A stretch of 50,696 nucleotides of DNA from Saccoglossus kowalevskii (taxonomy: Eukaryota > Hemichordata > Enteropneusta > Harrimaniidae). A program made the translations under genes and the position numbers. Position 1 is the stretch's first letter; every line of letters starts with the position of its first letter. The notes below the pieces were generated by a model, which made no database searches, had not been told where the DNA came from, and was given only the letters and a program-made list of their open reading frames with translations. Where the stretch lies: NCBI RefSeq assembly GCF_000003605.2, contig NW_003147782.1:106724-157419 (forward strand), read 5' to 3'. Below, piece by piece: positions 1 to 14,134 of this stretch.

Positions 1-64
1 TATTCAACTCTTGTTTAATTAAACTTAATTAAAATGCAATTCTCCATTGTATTGCATTGTAATT

Positions 65-80
65 GAGTTTAATTAAACTC
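65..80. repeat. 16-bp perfect AT-rich palindrome
   Basis: GAGTTTAATTAAACTC is its own reverse complement. Related TTTAATTAAA text lies just to the left (about 14-33). This is probably the remains of a small inverted-repeat element; no function is implied. Confidence 0.5.
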
Positions 81-3000
81 CAATTAAAACGCAACCCTAT
101 ATAGGAACGCGTTTTAATCGAGTTCATATCGCAACTATACTAAAAGTTAATTCAACTATATTAAAAGTTAATCCAATGAAGTCCTCGGAACATATAGCAA
201 TACAAGTATGTGTGTACTACCATGTCAGAACCAAACTGCAGATCGCTTTGAATTATTCCGATTAAAATGGTACCACAGGAATTCCACACAAACTATTAAT
301 AACAATTTTATGGTTATTATTACATTGTATTATTCGTAAAAATAAAAAAAAACGTTGAATTACGTATGAATGTTGTTATGTAATTAAAGTGGTAAGGCCA
401 AACAATGTGGCAATTCGTTTTATCTTAAAATAAATAAAGAACATACAAAAACAGAATGGTGATACACGAATAATGATCCTTTTCATTAAACTATGTAAGA
501 ACAATCTCTGATAGTGATATGCCAAATTTTAAGACTGGAACCTAAATGGTATAATAATTTATTTTATTATAAAACTGTATAGAACATTATATATATAGAA
601 CATTAATGTAAGCTCTGGTCAGAATCAAGAGATCCAATCTGTCGATGGCTACTTGAGCCTTATATTATTATGTAAACATGCAGCTGTTTTGAAAGGAAGC
701 GCACCATTGGATCAAATACACCCACAATTCAATGATATATATATATACACACAATAGAGCCACCGTCACTCTCCCGCAGAAATACATATGTATTTATTGT
801 TACTAGTAGTTTTCTCAATTTTTCAAAGAAGTATATATGGAATATTTGAGTTATTTGCCAGCGTATATATAGGAGCCTCCATCGAACACATTTTACCCTT
901 TTTATCTCACATAAACCTTTAATGAGCATACATGCAAGTAAAACTATGTCTACTTCACGATCTCAAACTAAACCAAGATGGAGTCTCGAACACAATATAC
1001 TTATACGTTATTGGCCATTGTATATCATCAATTATACTGGAGGGACCGCCATGTATCGATTGTTGTATAATGTAACGTTCACATTCTATTATACGAACTA
1101 ATCGATAAATCGGGGTACGAGTGCATTTATTCTAGTGTTTCATCATTTTGTAAGTACTGGACACTTGTTGCCATTAATAAGGATGTCTAAGTACACTAAT
1201 CACTTTAGGAAAAACTCTATGTGAGGAAAATCCATTAACGGAATTTGTCAGAAAGTGAATGTAGCTGAGTACCCGGAAAGGTAAAGTTAGAAAAAAGAGT
1301 GAATGAACAAACAACGATTATTTGATATGAGTACATCTTCTATCATTGTTGAATTCGAAACAAAAATAGTTTTGATTTCAACAGTATATAGTAATCGTGT
1401 CTCTTCTTTCCTTCACACAATTCTCCTTCTGTTGTTAATATATTTATTGTTGAAACCGAACGTAATCGGGAGATTCTCTGGCTGAAAAGTCCTGTTCTGT
1501 CGACGGAATATTCATGGTACTCATAAGTTTCGTTTTCTGAGCTCTCACATATCAATCCGCACTGTGAGTTATTCAGAAATAAAAAAAATCAATATAATAA
1601 CATTTATTCAAGTTATACATTAAACCTGTTTTGATTATATACGGCTTTTGTTGTCTTTGACCATATGGTTAATGCACCGTCGATCTCCACAGCTATCTAT
1701 CATATCAATTGTCTGCAAATGGAATTAATACTTTAATACTTGATGGAGTGAGTAATTGATGAACTGTCTGACTGACTAGTTGATGGATTGTTCAATTGAC
1801 TGCTGTATTGACTGATTTTATTTATTTATATGTTTTGTGTGCTACCCCACCAGTCATGTTATGTGATATATATGTTTTCGGATCAAACCGTCTAACACGA
1901 ATGTAACACGCACACATTCTCATCAATGACGAATGTTTATGTTTCCTACATTTTGCTTTTTGATGTGAATTAAAATCTGTTTCTAAATGTACTAGTACAG
2001 ACTGCATGGGTCCTCGTGAGATAATCTAGCTATAGGAAGGCGTTCACTTCATTATATTTGACATTTATGTTATTTACTAGGTCGACCTATTTGCCGATGC
2101 CACGAAGTATCTCAATGTGCAAATAATTACATACCACGAACGTTACGGTCAAGTTTTGAACCGACTCGGGCGTATTTTAATTCGTGTCTGGAATTAATTA
2201 CACAAGAGATTCATTTACCCATTTATTTATTATAACGAATTACGTGTTGTTATTTATGTGATATTTTACATTTATATGAAGAGTATTGAATGTTCTCTGT
2301 TAATCTTGTCGCATTTTTACCGCCTTACTTTGGTGTGTGTAGTGCATGTTTTCACCTTCGCCCCTAGCTACTAACCAAGTATCCGTGTTGGTGCGTGGTG
2401 TAGATCGTGTTTAGCATTGGAGACAAGCATGGAAGATAGAAAGACTTCTTCTACCTTCCATGAGACAAGTAATCATACCAATAACATTTTTGTTGTACCC
2501 AATAAAAACGGTTTCACGTAGTTCATATTCATAGTGGCGTTGTAATTGTATGAAGTGCATCCTTTTTTCTATTCATATATACATATAATTTATATATAAT
2601 TGTATGCCTGCAAAGAGTTCCAAAATTGATATTTCTGCCAGACGTACATGAACAGGGTGTTGTAGGGTGTGTCAATCGTTTTTTCATTGTGGGAGTAGTA
2701 CGAACCTACGAAAGTATAATGACCTTCAAAACGGTTCAATGCCATACCTGAGTATAGTATTATAGTTCTCTCTCATTTCATTAAACATTAATGTCTACTT
2801 TAACATGATTCCGGCGTAAGAGCCAGTAAACCCCTTGACACAAATCTCTGTTAATCCTGTGTAGGATTACAAGGACAACTTAATAAATTGAATTAATAAA
2901 TTGAAATATACAAGTACGTGTGAAATGTTATAATCAATCAAGTGAGAAAAATATTTTTGTGTGTGACTGAGTTGTTTTAAACACACACTAACTGTGTTAT

Positions 3001-3275
3001 TATTCTATGTGCGAATTTATAACAGCTTTTTCATACTGTATCTGATTTTTAGGGTATTGGGGCCGCAATCAGCGCCCGACATATGAATATACAATGAACC
3101 ATTAGAAAAAATCTTGACAAATATGCATAAAATATTAAGTATAATACAATACAAAAATACCATTTTTACAAGATACAACACAGAATGGGTGTACATCATT
3201 TACGCCGCAAAATGAGTTGACCAAGTACTGTAGCAAAATGCATATTATTTTTTTACATATCAGTTACCTGATAAA

Positions 3276-3440
3276 TTAAAGCGGGAGGGTCGTCCCCTGC
3301 GCACGCGCGGGAATTGAGTCCCAAGCGATGATAACAACAGACGATAAAAACGGAAAGGCTTATGAGCAGACGCTTGTTTGTAAACAATGATACGCTATGG
3401 TCATCTGGCGCATGCGCAGGTGAAGACTCCCCCGCTTTAA
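3276..3440. mobile_element. piggyBac-type MITE, copy 1 (TTAA-flanked)
   Basis: A 165-bp segment starts TTAAAGCGGGAGGGTCG and ends GACTCCCCCGCTTTAA. Imperfect terminal inverted repeats run inward through a GCGCATGCGCAG / CTGCGCACGCGCG core. TTAA at both ends is the target site of the piggyBac superfamily. A second copy at 44514-44673 shares both ends and most of the interior. No coding capacity; a non-autonomous element. Confidence 0.8.
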
Positions 3441-6400
3441 CTGGAAGGCAATACACAATACACAGGTGGATAATGTAATTTACTATATAAAATTCAACAT
3501 AGCACAAACAGTGACTGTAATTAAATACGCATCTAGAAAGTTAATATTTTTGTTTAGCCCCAAGTCCCAGCATAGCACGGAATCAGGTGCAATTACGAAT
3601 AGAAGACACACTACAGTACAATACGATTTCTTCCAAAGGCATGTCACGCACGCCAATATACGATACATGGTGGTACAATTGGCTCAGTGCACACTGTCAG
3701 CTCACTCTTCAAAACCGCACACTTAACTACCCAATAAATTACAGTGCATGCAACTTCGATCACATACACACAATTATCGGTATGACGTCACAAGTATATC
3801 TGACACTGATACAAAACAAACTGGGTAGGCTTTTATAGACCATCTCCCGTTCACTGCGAGATCTCGTTCTATGCGTGAAATCTAAAGTAAAACAGGACAA
3901 AAAATCATAGTGTCGTAGTGACGTCAACACTTCGCATGCGATTCGACAAACGGGGAAAGTATTTTTTGGGTATTTCCACACTTATTATTGTTTCTATACA
4001 CATTTGATTGTGGTCAATTTGCTGAAGTAATCCTATCATAATGCCATGATCCTCTTGGGAAATTCGGTATTGTGACATTGAAATATAATAACAGAAATAC
4101 GATTTTTGCAGCAGAGGTTCGGTTCCACGTCTTTTAGGTATTATGCAAGATCTCGCAGTAAACGATAAATTCAAGACCTTGAACACAATCCGGCATTTTT
4201 TTAGATTATTAAAGCTAAGTTGTCAAGGTAACATCGCCGTATAATACTCATTTGTAGATGTATGGATAGATGGATTGTAAACAAATATTTCCGGACTTTC
4301 AAAAGACAAATATGACAATTTTCTTCATATGCATTAGTAACATAAATTTCCACCGGCATATAAACCAGTCAGCGCTGTAAATAAACCAAATGTTGCGATC
4401 ATAACTCGCGCATATATGATGGTTAACAGCGACGACTCCATTGTTCTGTGTCGTTGCTAGAGCTGTCCATTAATTTATAATCTGCTGAGCGAGAGGGAGT
4501 AGCGTTTTTTTTTAATTAATGACAGCGAGATTCACCAGACTGAATGCTGATTACATATACTTTTACTGAATACCTAGATAATTGCTTAATACTGTTTATT
4601 TACCTGATGATGTGAAGTTTTCATACGCCAACGAATACAGTTATAACAACACGCACCAGGTACATGTATTTGACAACTCCACGTATGGTTCCAGTGGTAC
4701 ATGCATGTGTGTTTATATCACCTGTCGCAGATACGACCAGTAACAACTCTAGAAATGCTATTCTGTGTCCGTGTATCGCATACTACTGTTACATTGGTAG
4801 AAAAGGAAACACTGTGTTCTGGGTTGTTTACCTTCAGCATACCTACACCGAACTAATCACACGTTTACGAGAATACCGCATGAATAATGTATAATGATCG
4901 TATTGACCGACGCATATACTAAATACATATATTTAGTCATAATCTAGAGCGAGATAACAATCCTAATTACCAACAAATGTTGTTTCACAAGATCTTTGCT
5001 TCCACGATACGCCTGTGTAAGCAAATATGCTGGGCTATGACGTCATGCGTAGAGACGTTCTTAATACATTCAGATATAATGGACTTCGAAAATATATATT
5101 GCGACAAACAATATACCTTAGACCAAAATGGCCGCCGAAATCTCGTTGGGAACGAGAGACCCACGAGATTTGATTTTTGTCATAGTGTCTATTGCCCCGC
5201 TGATCTCTGTAACATTCGGAACCGTCAGTGGATGCGGTCTAATTATGAGAAATAGAATACTAGTATAAATCGCCCTTATTCCCAAGGAATTCAATCAACC
5301 TGCAGTTACACTTCAATACGAATTGTCAACACCAAGGAACTGGAGCTAGGGTGCTACGCAATCATGCGCGGTACAATTATTTCACGGGTTGAAATTAACA
5401 TACCATAAATTGAACAATAATGTTGATTTATCAGTATGAACATTTAGTTCAAAATAACGTTGTACTTGCAAAAAGCAACATACATACCGGTAACAGTGCG
5501 TGGTTCGTAGTTGTTGACCTTATAACCTTTCTTGTTGCAATCTGACTGTTTACAGTTCAATAAATGCGGCTAGTAGTTGCATCCGTGGTGCATGTGCAGT
5601 AGTGCTGTTTTCTCATGAGAGTTATGGTAATAAATTGAATGATTGATTGTCGATTGTCAAAAGGCGAGACAGGGCCTCGCCATACTAGTCATGTTAAATT
5701 AATCCTGTCGAGATGGGATACGTGAATCTCAAGTGTGCTTTCATAGGCAAACCTAATACAACAATCGGGCACAACCAAAATATGTTATGTGGTCTATCAT
5801 AGTTCAACACATATTAACGCACGATATACGAATATTCGTATATAGCATGATTGGGAAAAATAATCAAAACCAGTAATGGAGTTATGTTGAACGTTTCGCT
5901 TAATTGCGTATATGTTACCATATAAACCAAATACGAGTGTAGTGCTAACAGTTAGACTTCACACTTACACTTACTCGCATAACTGAATAAAGGTGCAATA
6001 TGGTGCAAAAAGTATTTTTTTGTTTGATACTGCATGTTGAGCAACACATTTGATTATAATTTATCATCAAAATAAAAATATTGATTATGAAATTATGATT
6101 ATGAATTGAGAATGAAAAACACCAATTAGCAGTAAGTATTACAGCACCCATTATAACAATCAGTGCACATGTGCATAAGAAACTTATATTGTTGCATCAA
6201 TCAAATGCTTCGTTACGCGTTGCTCGACCAATATTTAAGATCACAATCAGATGTATTTATCAACGTACACATATATTAACATAAAATAAATTACATATTC
6301 TCGCATATAATGCATTGGTAATAGTTTCTTTCTATATATAACCTTGTTCGGGTGGTCCGAACAAATAACAAACAAGTATAAAAACGCAAAAAGCTATAAT

Positions 6401-6624
6401 TATGAATAATTAGAACGCACGTCATATTGCATTATTTGATCATAACAAAACACCAGCCTGTAACATGTATGCCCATCAATCATTATTGCAACAGATGTAT
6501 GTCTGATACTTAATGGAGTGGAGCTAGTTTGTAAAATATGTTGTTGTTTTTTCTGTTATGTGATAGAAAGAAATACGCAATATTCTACAACAGATTGTAA
6601 TTTTATTATTTTATTAATTAATTA

Positions 6625-6626
<2 letters not shown>

Positions 6627-6703
<77 letters not shown>
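6627..6703. repeat. (ATT)n microsatellite
   Basis: About 24 uninterrupted ATT units, preceded by TTAATTAATTAA. It ends about 85 bp before the first LDL-A exon. Confidence 0.95.
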
Positions 6704-6789
6704 GTTATTATTGTAGTAACTCACTGTTTCTGTAACTAATCCTGATATTCTAATCGCTAATAAATGAAATAAATTAATTTTGTTTTCAG

Positions 6790-6933
6790 ATATTGATGTC
6801 GGTGTGTGTCACCTCTGCAAATATATATTACAGAGTACTAACGCCACTACAGTGTGCATTGATGAAGAGTTGAAGTGCGATGGAGTAATCAACTGTCCCC
6901 ATGGATATGCGGCTGAAGAGGACTCAAAGGGAA
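6790..6933 (+). CDS. LDL-receptor class A exon A of a membrane protein gene
   Basis: This 144-bp internal exon lies between a TGTTTTCAG acceptor and a GTAAGT donor. It is phase 1 at both ends, the usual symmetry of LDL-A modules. The frame reads VCHLC, then TVCIDEELKCDG, then VINCP and an acidic AAEEDS stretch, matching the CI-x5-CDG-x2-(D/N)C core of an LDL-A domain. In this family the acidic residues bind calcium and three disulfides hold the fold. Five of the six cysteines are visible; the sixth, after the acidic stretch, is absent. N-A-T in the first loop is a glycosylation sequon. It joins in frame to the exon at 24829 and, through it, to the transmembrane exon at 30423. The protein is inferred to be extracellular and membrane-anchored; its ligand is unknown. 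Confidence 0.75.
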
Positions 6934-9150
6934 GTAAGTAGCCCATTGTGAACATTACACCTCTATTTTAGTATTCTTCGAACTACTTCAAATCATGACT
7001 TGCATTACTCCAATCTCTTAAAATGTTTCTCTCAGTGAATTGTCGACTAACGGTGGTAAATGTTAACGCTACTACTTTAATGTACTTGTAAACGTCGAGG
7101 CACGCCGTTTATTACATGTAAAATCACTCAAATGCGGCTCAATGTGTTTCTCATGTATGTCAATATATTTGGTAAATTATGTGTCAAGAAAATCTTGTAA
7201 ACATTGTAAAATATGCCTTTTAAAATATGTATAGAGCGTCTTTAAGCGAGCAAGCGATTCAATAAACAGCAACTGTTTTGTATAATGGTCTTCATTAAAC
7301 TATTATAAATATTAATTGGGTATTAATTATTTAATTATTTAATTAATTAATATTTATGTTTTTGTTAATTACAAAAATAATATTTTTTTAATATTAAATA
7401 TATTTATGTATTTGCGTGGATTTACACAAATATCTCATCCATGTATTGTGAAACAAGAACCATATTCGTATAAGAATAGTGAAAAAGACAGATAAATTGT
7501 TGCGTTTAGCCTCACTTCATTTTACACCATGGGGTTAATACATATTTCTTGAACTGATTTGACTATGTTGTGTAGCGTATCATGCAGATTGTTTTGTCGA
7601 TTGTTGTCAGTCGTCTGTTTAGTGTACTTGAACTTTTGCATTTTCCTATACGACAAATGGAATCTACATTAATTGCAACCGTAGCTATGGGCATTCATAT
7701 ATCATTAAAACAAATATCTTTATGAAACACACTTACATTCCAGTCACACGACTGAAGGCACGCTGACCCGTATACAGCCAGCCACAAGATTAGAATAAAT
7801 CACCCAATTATAGGTACGCTGACCCGAATAAACCTAGTCACATTGTCAGAATAAATCACCCACTATAGATACGCTGACTTGCATAAAACACATTCACATG
7901 TGATGGGGAAAAACAGATCTCAATACTCTGACTTATTAATCAAAAGTCTTGAGTTCAATGCGTTGGATAGAGATATGCAGATGCATGATATGAGTGATTT
8001 TGAATCAATAATATATGTAATTAATAACTCTAAAAACATTTGTATTCCAAGTGGACCCATTTACAACAGTCTATCGTAAACATGTCATGTGATGTCCGAA
8101 TACTAGTATATAATAAAATGAAATCTCTGAAAAATGATAATGCAATGTTTTTCTTTTAAGTATATAGTATTTGATTTGCCAAAGATTTACATTAAACAGA
8201 TTTTGACGATTCAAGGTAATTTAATTAGATTTGTTAAACACTGTCTTGTCTTGCCGATCTTCAAAATTAGTTCTTTACTATTGTGAGTTAAAGTACTACT
8301 CACTTCTATAAATCATTTATAGCTTCCACAATACTAAAAATGTGTTTTCGTATATTTTATAGGGCAGTACATTGTGACATCATTTAGTTACATTTTTGCC
8401 ATGTAGCATGTACTAACATTCACGGACTGCCGCTGTTGTATTAACCAGATAACACACACGTATAACAACAGCATCACGCACACGCGTGCAAAATTTGAAC
8501 AAGTCGTCTTCTTATATCAATATAATATATGATAAGATGAGAATAAGGATGTATTCAGCAACTGGTATTCATCATGGTAACACACTCTGAACTCCAAGTA
8601 AATATAAAAATCAATATGAAATATGAGAAACTGCAGTCTTCGCCGTGCACATTGGAAATTAATTAATTTTAATGTAAGAAAAAATGATTTGAAAAATGTA
8701 CAGTTTCATATGAGATTGCCCGCTATAATTTTTTAATATAATCTGCTGTATTTGTTGTGGTATAATCAAATATACTAGTTGCGTAAAACTGTGTCGTATT
8801 ATCTTACTCTTCCCATGCATGCTATAAGTATAGTGCAGTTATATATCGGCATTACATGGATGTATATGGTTGCCAACTTGCATAGTGTACACCGTACAGA
8901 TCGTGATATATTATCTAGACATCGATCTAGCTCATAGGCAAATGCCATCAATAACACCATTCGTCTTCCTACAATGCATTGTGTACTTATCGTCTCGCCA
9001 TTTCCCTCTGTAAACACATTGTATACATACATCGTTTGTTTAACATTTGAATCATTGTAGTATATTAGTATAACTATTGTATAGTTATGGTTTGATTATT
9101 ATATTCATACTAAGGCTATATTATTTGTATTCATATTTCAGAATTTTAAT
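6934..9150 (+). other. intron 5' part (LDL-A gene)
   Basis: AT-rich, with no exon-like frame I can support. It contains a short period-55 repeat, listed separately. The frame at 7879-8079 has no recognisable domain and is probably chance. Confidence 0.6.
7760..7881. repeat. short tandem repeat, period 55-56 bp
   Basis: ACGCTGACCCG starts at 7760 and 7816, and ACGCTGACTTG at 7871. The first two units share AGAATAAATCACCCA before the next start. There are two full degenerate units and the start of a third. Confidence 0.7.
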
Positions 9151-10520
9151 TATTATTAAATACTGATGACAATTGCGTCCACAATGCCATGCCATGTTAA
9201 AAAATTCAGGTCACGTGGGTATTCAAATCTCACAGGAACTTTTAAATTTATTTTCACTTTTGTATGCAGATGATGTGACCATTTTTAGTGATTCTCCTAT
9301 TGGCTTACAGAGACTTCTGTCGATTTTGGAAAAAAATTGTACACTTTGCAAAATGTCGGTAAACTTAAGTAAAACAGAAATTATAGTTTTTAGACGCGGG
9401 GGCATTGTTAAGAAAAGTGAAAACTGGGCTTTTGGAGGAACACGGATTAATACAGTGAGTTACTACAAATACCTTGGTTTATTGATCTCTAGTAGACATT
9501 CATGGTCAATGGCTGTAAATACATTAGCAAGACAAGCACAAAAAGCGATGGGGGCAATTTTTCGCATGATACATAATACTGGGAGTCTTCCATATAATGA
9601 TTATTTTAAATTATTTGATGGTATGATTTTACCAATTGAGTTACGGATCAGAGATATGGGGACATAATAGGTATCAGGTAGTAGAAAGAGCCCAGTTAAA
9701 ATATGCAAAGCTTTTTTAGGAGTTAAGTCATCCACATCCGACGTTGCAGTACTCGGAGAGTGTGGTAGATACCCCTATATAATTATACAGTCAAAAAGTG
9801 TATGAAATACTGGCTAAGACTATTAACCATGCACCCAAGTAGAGTTTCTAAGCAAGCTTATAATCTTGATAAAAATGACAGAATGTCATAGGCAACACAC
9901 ATAAAATCTATTCTTTTTGAGTTTGGTTTTGGTGAAGTGTGGTTTTGGCAGGGTCCTGGTGACCCTGAAGCCTTTCTCTGTCAATTCATGTCAAGGGCAA
10001 ATGATATTTTTAGACAAAATTGGAGAGCGGAGGTGTGTACAAAAGACAAACTACGTACATATTGTAATTTCAAAGTCCTATTCCAGAGGGAAGATTATTT
10101 ATTATTTATTAGTAATGTTAAATTGAGAAGAACATTATCATGCTTTAGATGTTCCAGTCATGTATTGGCAATAGAGGGCGACAGGGTCATGGGGCTTGAC
10201 ATTGATTATAGACTTTGTCAAGTCTGTGACATGATGGAAGTAGAGGACGAATATCATTTCATTATGATATGTCCTCTGTACGAGATGCTTAGAAAGCGGT
10301 TCATTCCCATTTGGTCTTATACAAATCCGTCTGTAAATAAGTTTTATTCTTTAATATCATGTAATTCATTTGAAATTATTAGTAACTTAGCTGTTTTTAT
10401 TCAAAATGCATTTAAGTTGAGACAAGATGTACTTGACCTATGACCAAAGATTTGTTGCATCAGTATTGTAATAAGCAAAAGGGGCCAGTGAGTGGCCTAT
10501 AAGAGCAAATACAATATATA
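9150..10520 (+). mobile_element. 5'-truncated non-LTR retrotransposon (LINE), decayed
   Basis: A LINE fragment in the sense direction of the host gene, inside its 18-kb intron. The first frame (9173-9667) starts just before the catalytic YADD box (FSLLYADDVTIFSD) and continues with NLSKTE and YKYLGLLIS, typical of the reverse transcriptase palm and thumb. The upstream fingers, the rest of the palm and any endonuclease are missing, as expected from 5' truncation. After a frameshift near 9660 and a stop near 9890, a second frame (9937-10443) carries the C-terminal Cys/His region: FRCSSH, then CQVCDMMEVEDEYHF and MICPLY. A short 3' tail with a GGCC-AGTGAGT-GGCC hairpin follows the stop. It cannot encode active protein. 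I do not assign a clade. Confidence 0.88.
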
Positions 10521-13500
10521 TGTTTTTTTTTGACAATGCCATGCGATCGCTCTGAGCATGGGAAGTGGCGTGCCATCATGGTTGACTAATTCATTAAGCT
10601 TGTTTTCGCAGAGAACCTTTGCAAATACACGAACAAATATATTTTATATTTTAGATTCCAATCTCGCCAGAGAGAACAATATGTTAGTTGACAGCCACAG
10701 TGTGAACAACCCCCACTTCTCGATAATATCGATCTATACTTAGATTTTAACGATTTTTTCCGCGCCATCTGGTGCACTCGTCTGAGCCTGTAATGTATCG
10801 CACAACATCTATTAATTATGAATCGCTTAATCCGTCAGTAGAACCTCCACATGTGTACAATGTTCAGACGATGCTGGGTACAACAATCGAATCATCGCCC
10901 AGTCAACATATGTGCATACAGTCATTATATGTTCACTAGTTATACTCAAATACACATGCGTGTTAGAATTACTTGGTTGGCTGTTTGATAAAATAATGCA
11001 ATTTCTATTGAATACATAATATGAATGTCCTACAGACTCAAAATAAACATAGTGTTATTGCAATACAGTTTCATCTCTTCGAGTATTGAATAGGGCGAGA
11101 TGATATTATTCAATGATTATGCATAGAAAACGTATATTCGTTATATTGTTGGCAGTATCCAATATATCAAGAGAGAATGGTACTTTATTTCCGCGAGAAA
11201 GCAGTTCTTTCTCATAATTATACATTATTCAGTCAGTACCGCTGCCTGAAGTATTATATATGATTATAATCAATTACTCTTTGAATATGAATCATGTTGA
11301 TTGGTTAATTATAAGTGGGATTTGTTTTACTGTTATTCTATACTGGGAATTGGACTGAACAGCGGATGTTCAAGTAAAGCATTCATTGGCAATGATAATG
11401 ATTAAACATTTTTCTGATCTTAATGTTATGACATCGAGTTCAAAGCGTAACCGTTAATGAATAATACGACAGCTACTGGTTGTCTGTGCAATGCAGAATA
11501 TAATTATGAGACTCGCATATGTTTTTTTTACTGAAGATCATCCACAATTGTGGTTGTGAGACTGTGCATGTAATTGCATTTTGTACTCGTCTGAGTGCAC
11601 GTAGACATCTTTGCCAGACTCACAAGCGATGTGTCTTAGTCAGGGCATCTTCACAGCAAAACGTTGCTTTACATCTGTACCACTTTATCACGGTTCAAAT
11701 GATAATCAATACATCTACTGGCTTAAGTTGTAATCATTTGAAATATCACACTGATTGGATTTATTTAGTTTTAAATCTTTCGCTTAGAATTCAAGATTCA
11801 AATAATAACAAACGTCATTCTCCGAGGTCGTGTTGTGGTGCACGTTCCATATTTCGCCAGTAATTAATTTGAAAGATGCTTCGATATTATCCGCAGTATA
11901 CGTTGAATAGTAAGGCGATTATCAACGCCATAGTGGAATCCTGCAACACTGGCAATTTGCCAGCGATAGAATGAAAAACTTCAAAAGTACCCATAAAACT
12001 TTTATATTTATAAGGGGATACAACCTTTATTGATTAACTTACTAGAGGACAAGTCTGCAATTGATAAAATATAGTGATGTTATCACCACGCTTAGTGAGA
12101 ACATCCCCTTATTAAACTGCAGTATCTATGCATAAACCTTGTTAATATCCTTTCACTGTATAGTGATGGTATCGAACACAACGATGGAATTACTCTCGTA
12201 AATTGTTAGTAACCTAACATCAGCCACCTGCAGTCTCTGTAAGGTATATGATGTGAAGCAATAACTTCTCATTTCAGTTTATGTCCACAGCCTATTTAAT
12301 ATAACTGCGCATCTTTAAGCATGTGGAACACATACAAATGTTTTGGACCTGAACACGATTACCAGTGGCCTACACTGATTACCCGGGTTTATTCATTTAT
12401 CTATCTGTTTTTTGACATACCCAATATTGTCGCATTATTTATTGTTCTTGATGTAATTGACAACTATTAAAACTTATTGCTAGATTTTACCAAAAGGCTT
12501 TGCTTTATGCGATTGCTAAAAGTGGTGAGTGATTTTGAGCCATTTAACACTGGCTTCTGTGGTTGAACGGTTTCATCATCTAAACATCTACGTACGTATT
12601 GTGAAACAAAATAATATGTAGTTATAAGATAATCATAAAATTATATATAATTATTGGGAGTCCTTTTTATTTAATGGAACAACGTTTTAACAACAATTTC
12701 TATAACAAGAGTTCTAAAGTGCTTAATTGTGTATCTCTTTGTAAAATTGTTCTACCTGTCGTAGTTATATACTGTACATGTTATCATTGATGGACGCATA
12801 CAGTCATAGTGTTCTCCAGTGAGAACAAAAAATTGTGTGAATAAAGTAGCGGCTTTCTCAAATTTTCTCTAAATTTGCAACATATTATTTTTAATGAAAT
12901 GACATCGACGTTGAGTTGATTACACAGTGACGTTTGAAGGAGCTCTTACGCAAAGACCATTAGCGGGGATGATTAGATGCACTTGATTATTATAAGTAAC
13001 TGCAATATTACATAATTGTATTCATAATTTTAATAGAAATTGTAGCTTTTAACAATGTACGTAACAAAACACATATTTCGGGGTCCTAGAATGACTGTAA
13101 AATAGGAGAAAGCTGTATAATTACCGAATAAATATGGCAATGCATGCACGCTGCTTAGAGATAGTTGAATTATTGCACTTTGTAATGCGTGAAGCTTTAT
13201 CTCACATTCAACACTACTGAGAATGACGCATGAAAACAAGGTAAAGAATTTAACATTCTGACGACTTTTAAAAAAATAGAAACACTCGACTCAAGCTTGA
13301 CGTACACCAGTCGATTTGGTACATTTATTTCACATAGTCTTTAAATAATATTTTCTAGCTAATTGTAATTGCCCATCCAGAGTAAATGACTTCTGACTAG
13401 AAAGCAGTAAACCAATTTCTGTTTAGTTAGAAACCAACCCATAATTGAAATGTTCAGAATGTATATATCTTGCTGCATTAATGTGTACTACGGACTAATA

Positions 13501-14023
13501 TAAGGATATGCTTATTTGTGGTATAATTGTGTTATTTGTTACCATGGAACTGTGATTGTACATACAAGACAAATGAACACTGTCATGCGAGCTATGAACA
13601 ATTTTCTGTGAGTACACTCTCGACCTTAACAAAAATGTCAAAACATCAGCATCATCAACAGGAAGAGTTATATACATATCAGACACGTACATCAATTCAT
13701 GGAGTTTTTATACTCGTAAAATCAAGAAAAGCTTAAAATTAATCCAGGCATCAGGTGTAAAATTAAAGAGAGGCTTATTTCTCTCTTGTCCCGGGTGTTT
13801 AACTTATATAAGATTTTCACATAATTGCAACGTATAATCTAACACAACACACACGGTGGTCTTATCTTTGGCAGTGTCTGCTTTTTTCATATTGACATGT
13901 CAGTCTCAAGAAATGCAATATCATTTTTCCAGACTCATCTTCCAATATTTTAGTAAATTTGACTTCAGTTTTTGTGATAAGTTTGAAGGGGCACTATCTC
14001 TCAAATTAGCTATTATTAAATAT
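10521..14023 (+). other. intron (LDL-A gene), no exon seen
   Basis: Frames here (for example 11519-11863, 13495-13736) have no recognisable domain or matching splice pair. One weak inverted-repeat element is listed separately. Confidence 0.6.
12010..12112. mobile_element. possible small inverted-repeat element
   Basis: ATAAGGGGAT at the left is the exact reverse complement of ATCCCCTTAT at the right, 103 bp apart end to end. No clear target duplication, so it could be chance. Confidence 0.3.
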
Positions 14024-14134
14024 CATTCATTCATTCATTCATTCATTCATTCATTCATTCATTCATTCATTCATTCATTCATTCATTCATTCATTCATTC
14101 ATTCAATTATTTATTCATTCATTCATTCATTCAT
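14024..14134. repeat. (CATT)n microsatellite
   Basis: About 20 CATT units, a short interruption (CAATTATTT), then about 5 more units. It creates an artificial SFIHSFIH frame on the + strand that should not be annotated as a gene. Confidence 0.95.

Larger units (their letters stand above)
1..6789. other. upstream flank or 5' intron, no recognisable gene
   Basis: No reading frame in this stretch looks like a protein I recognise, and no convincing exon with matching splice sites was found. It contains a short palindrome, one TTAA-flanked MITE and a long ATT microsatellite, which are listed separately. The first recognised exon of the LDL-A gene follows directly and starts in phase 1. At least a signal-peptide exon must therefore lie upstream, either undetected here or outside the window. 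Confidence 0.6.
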
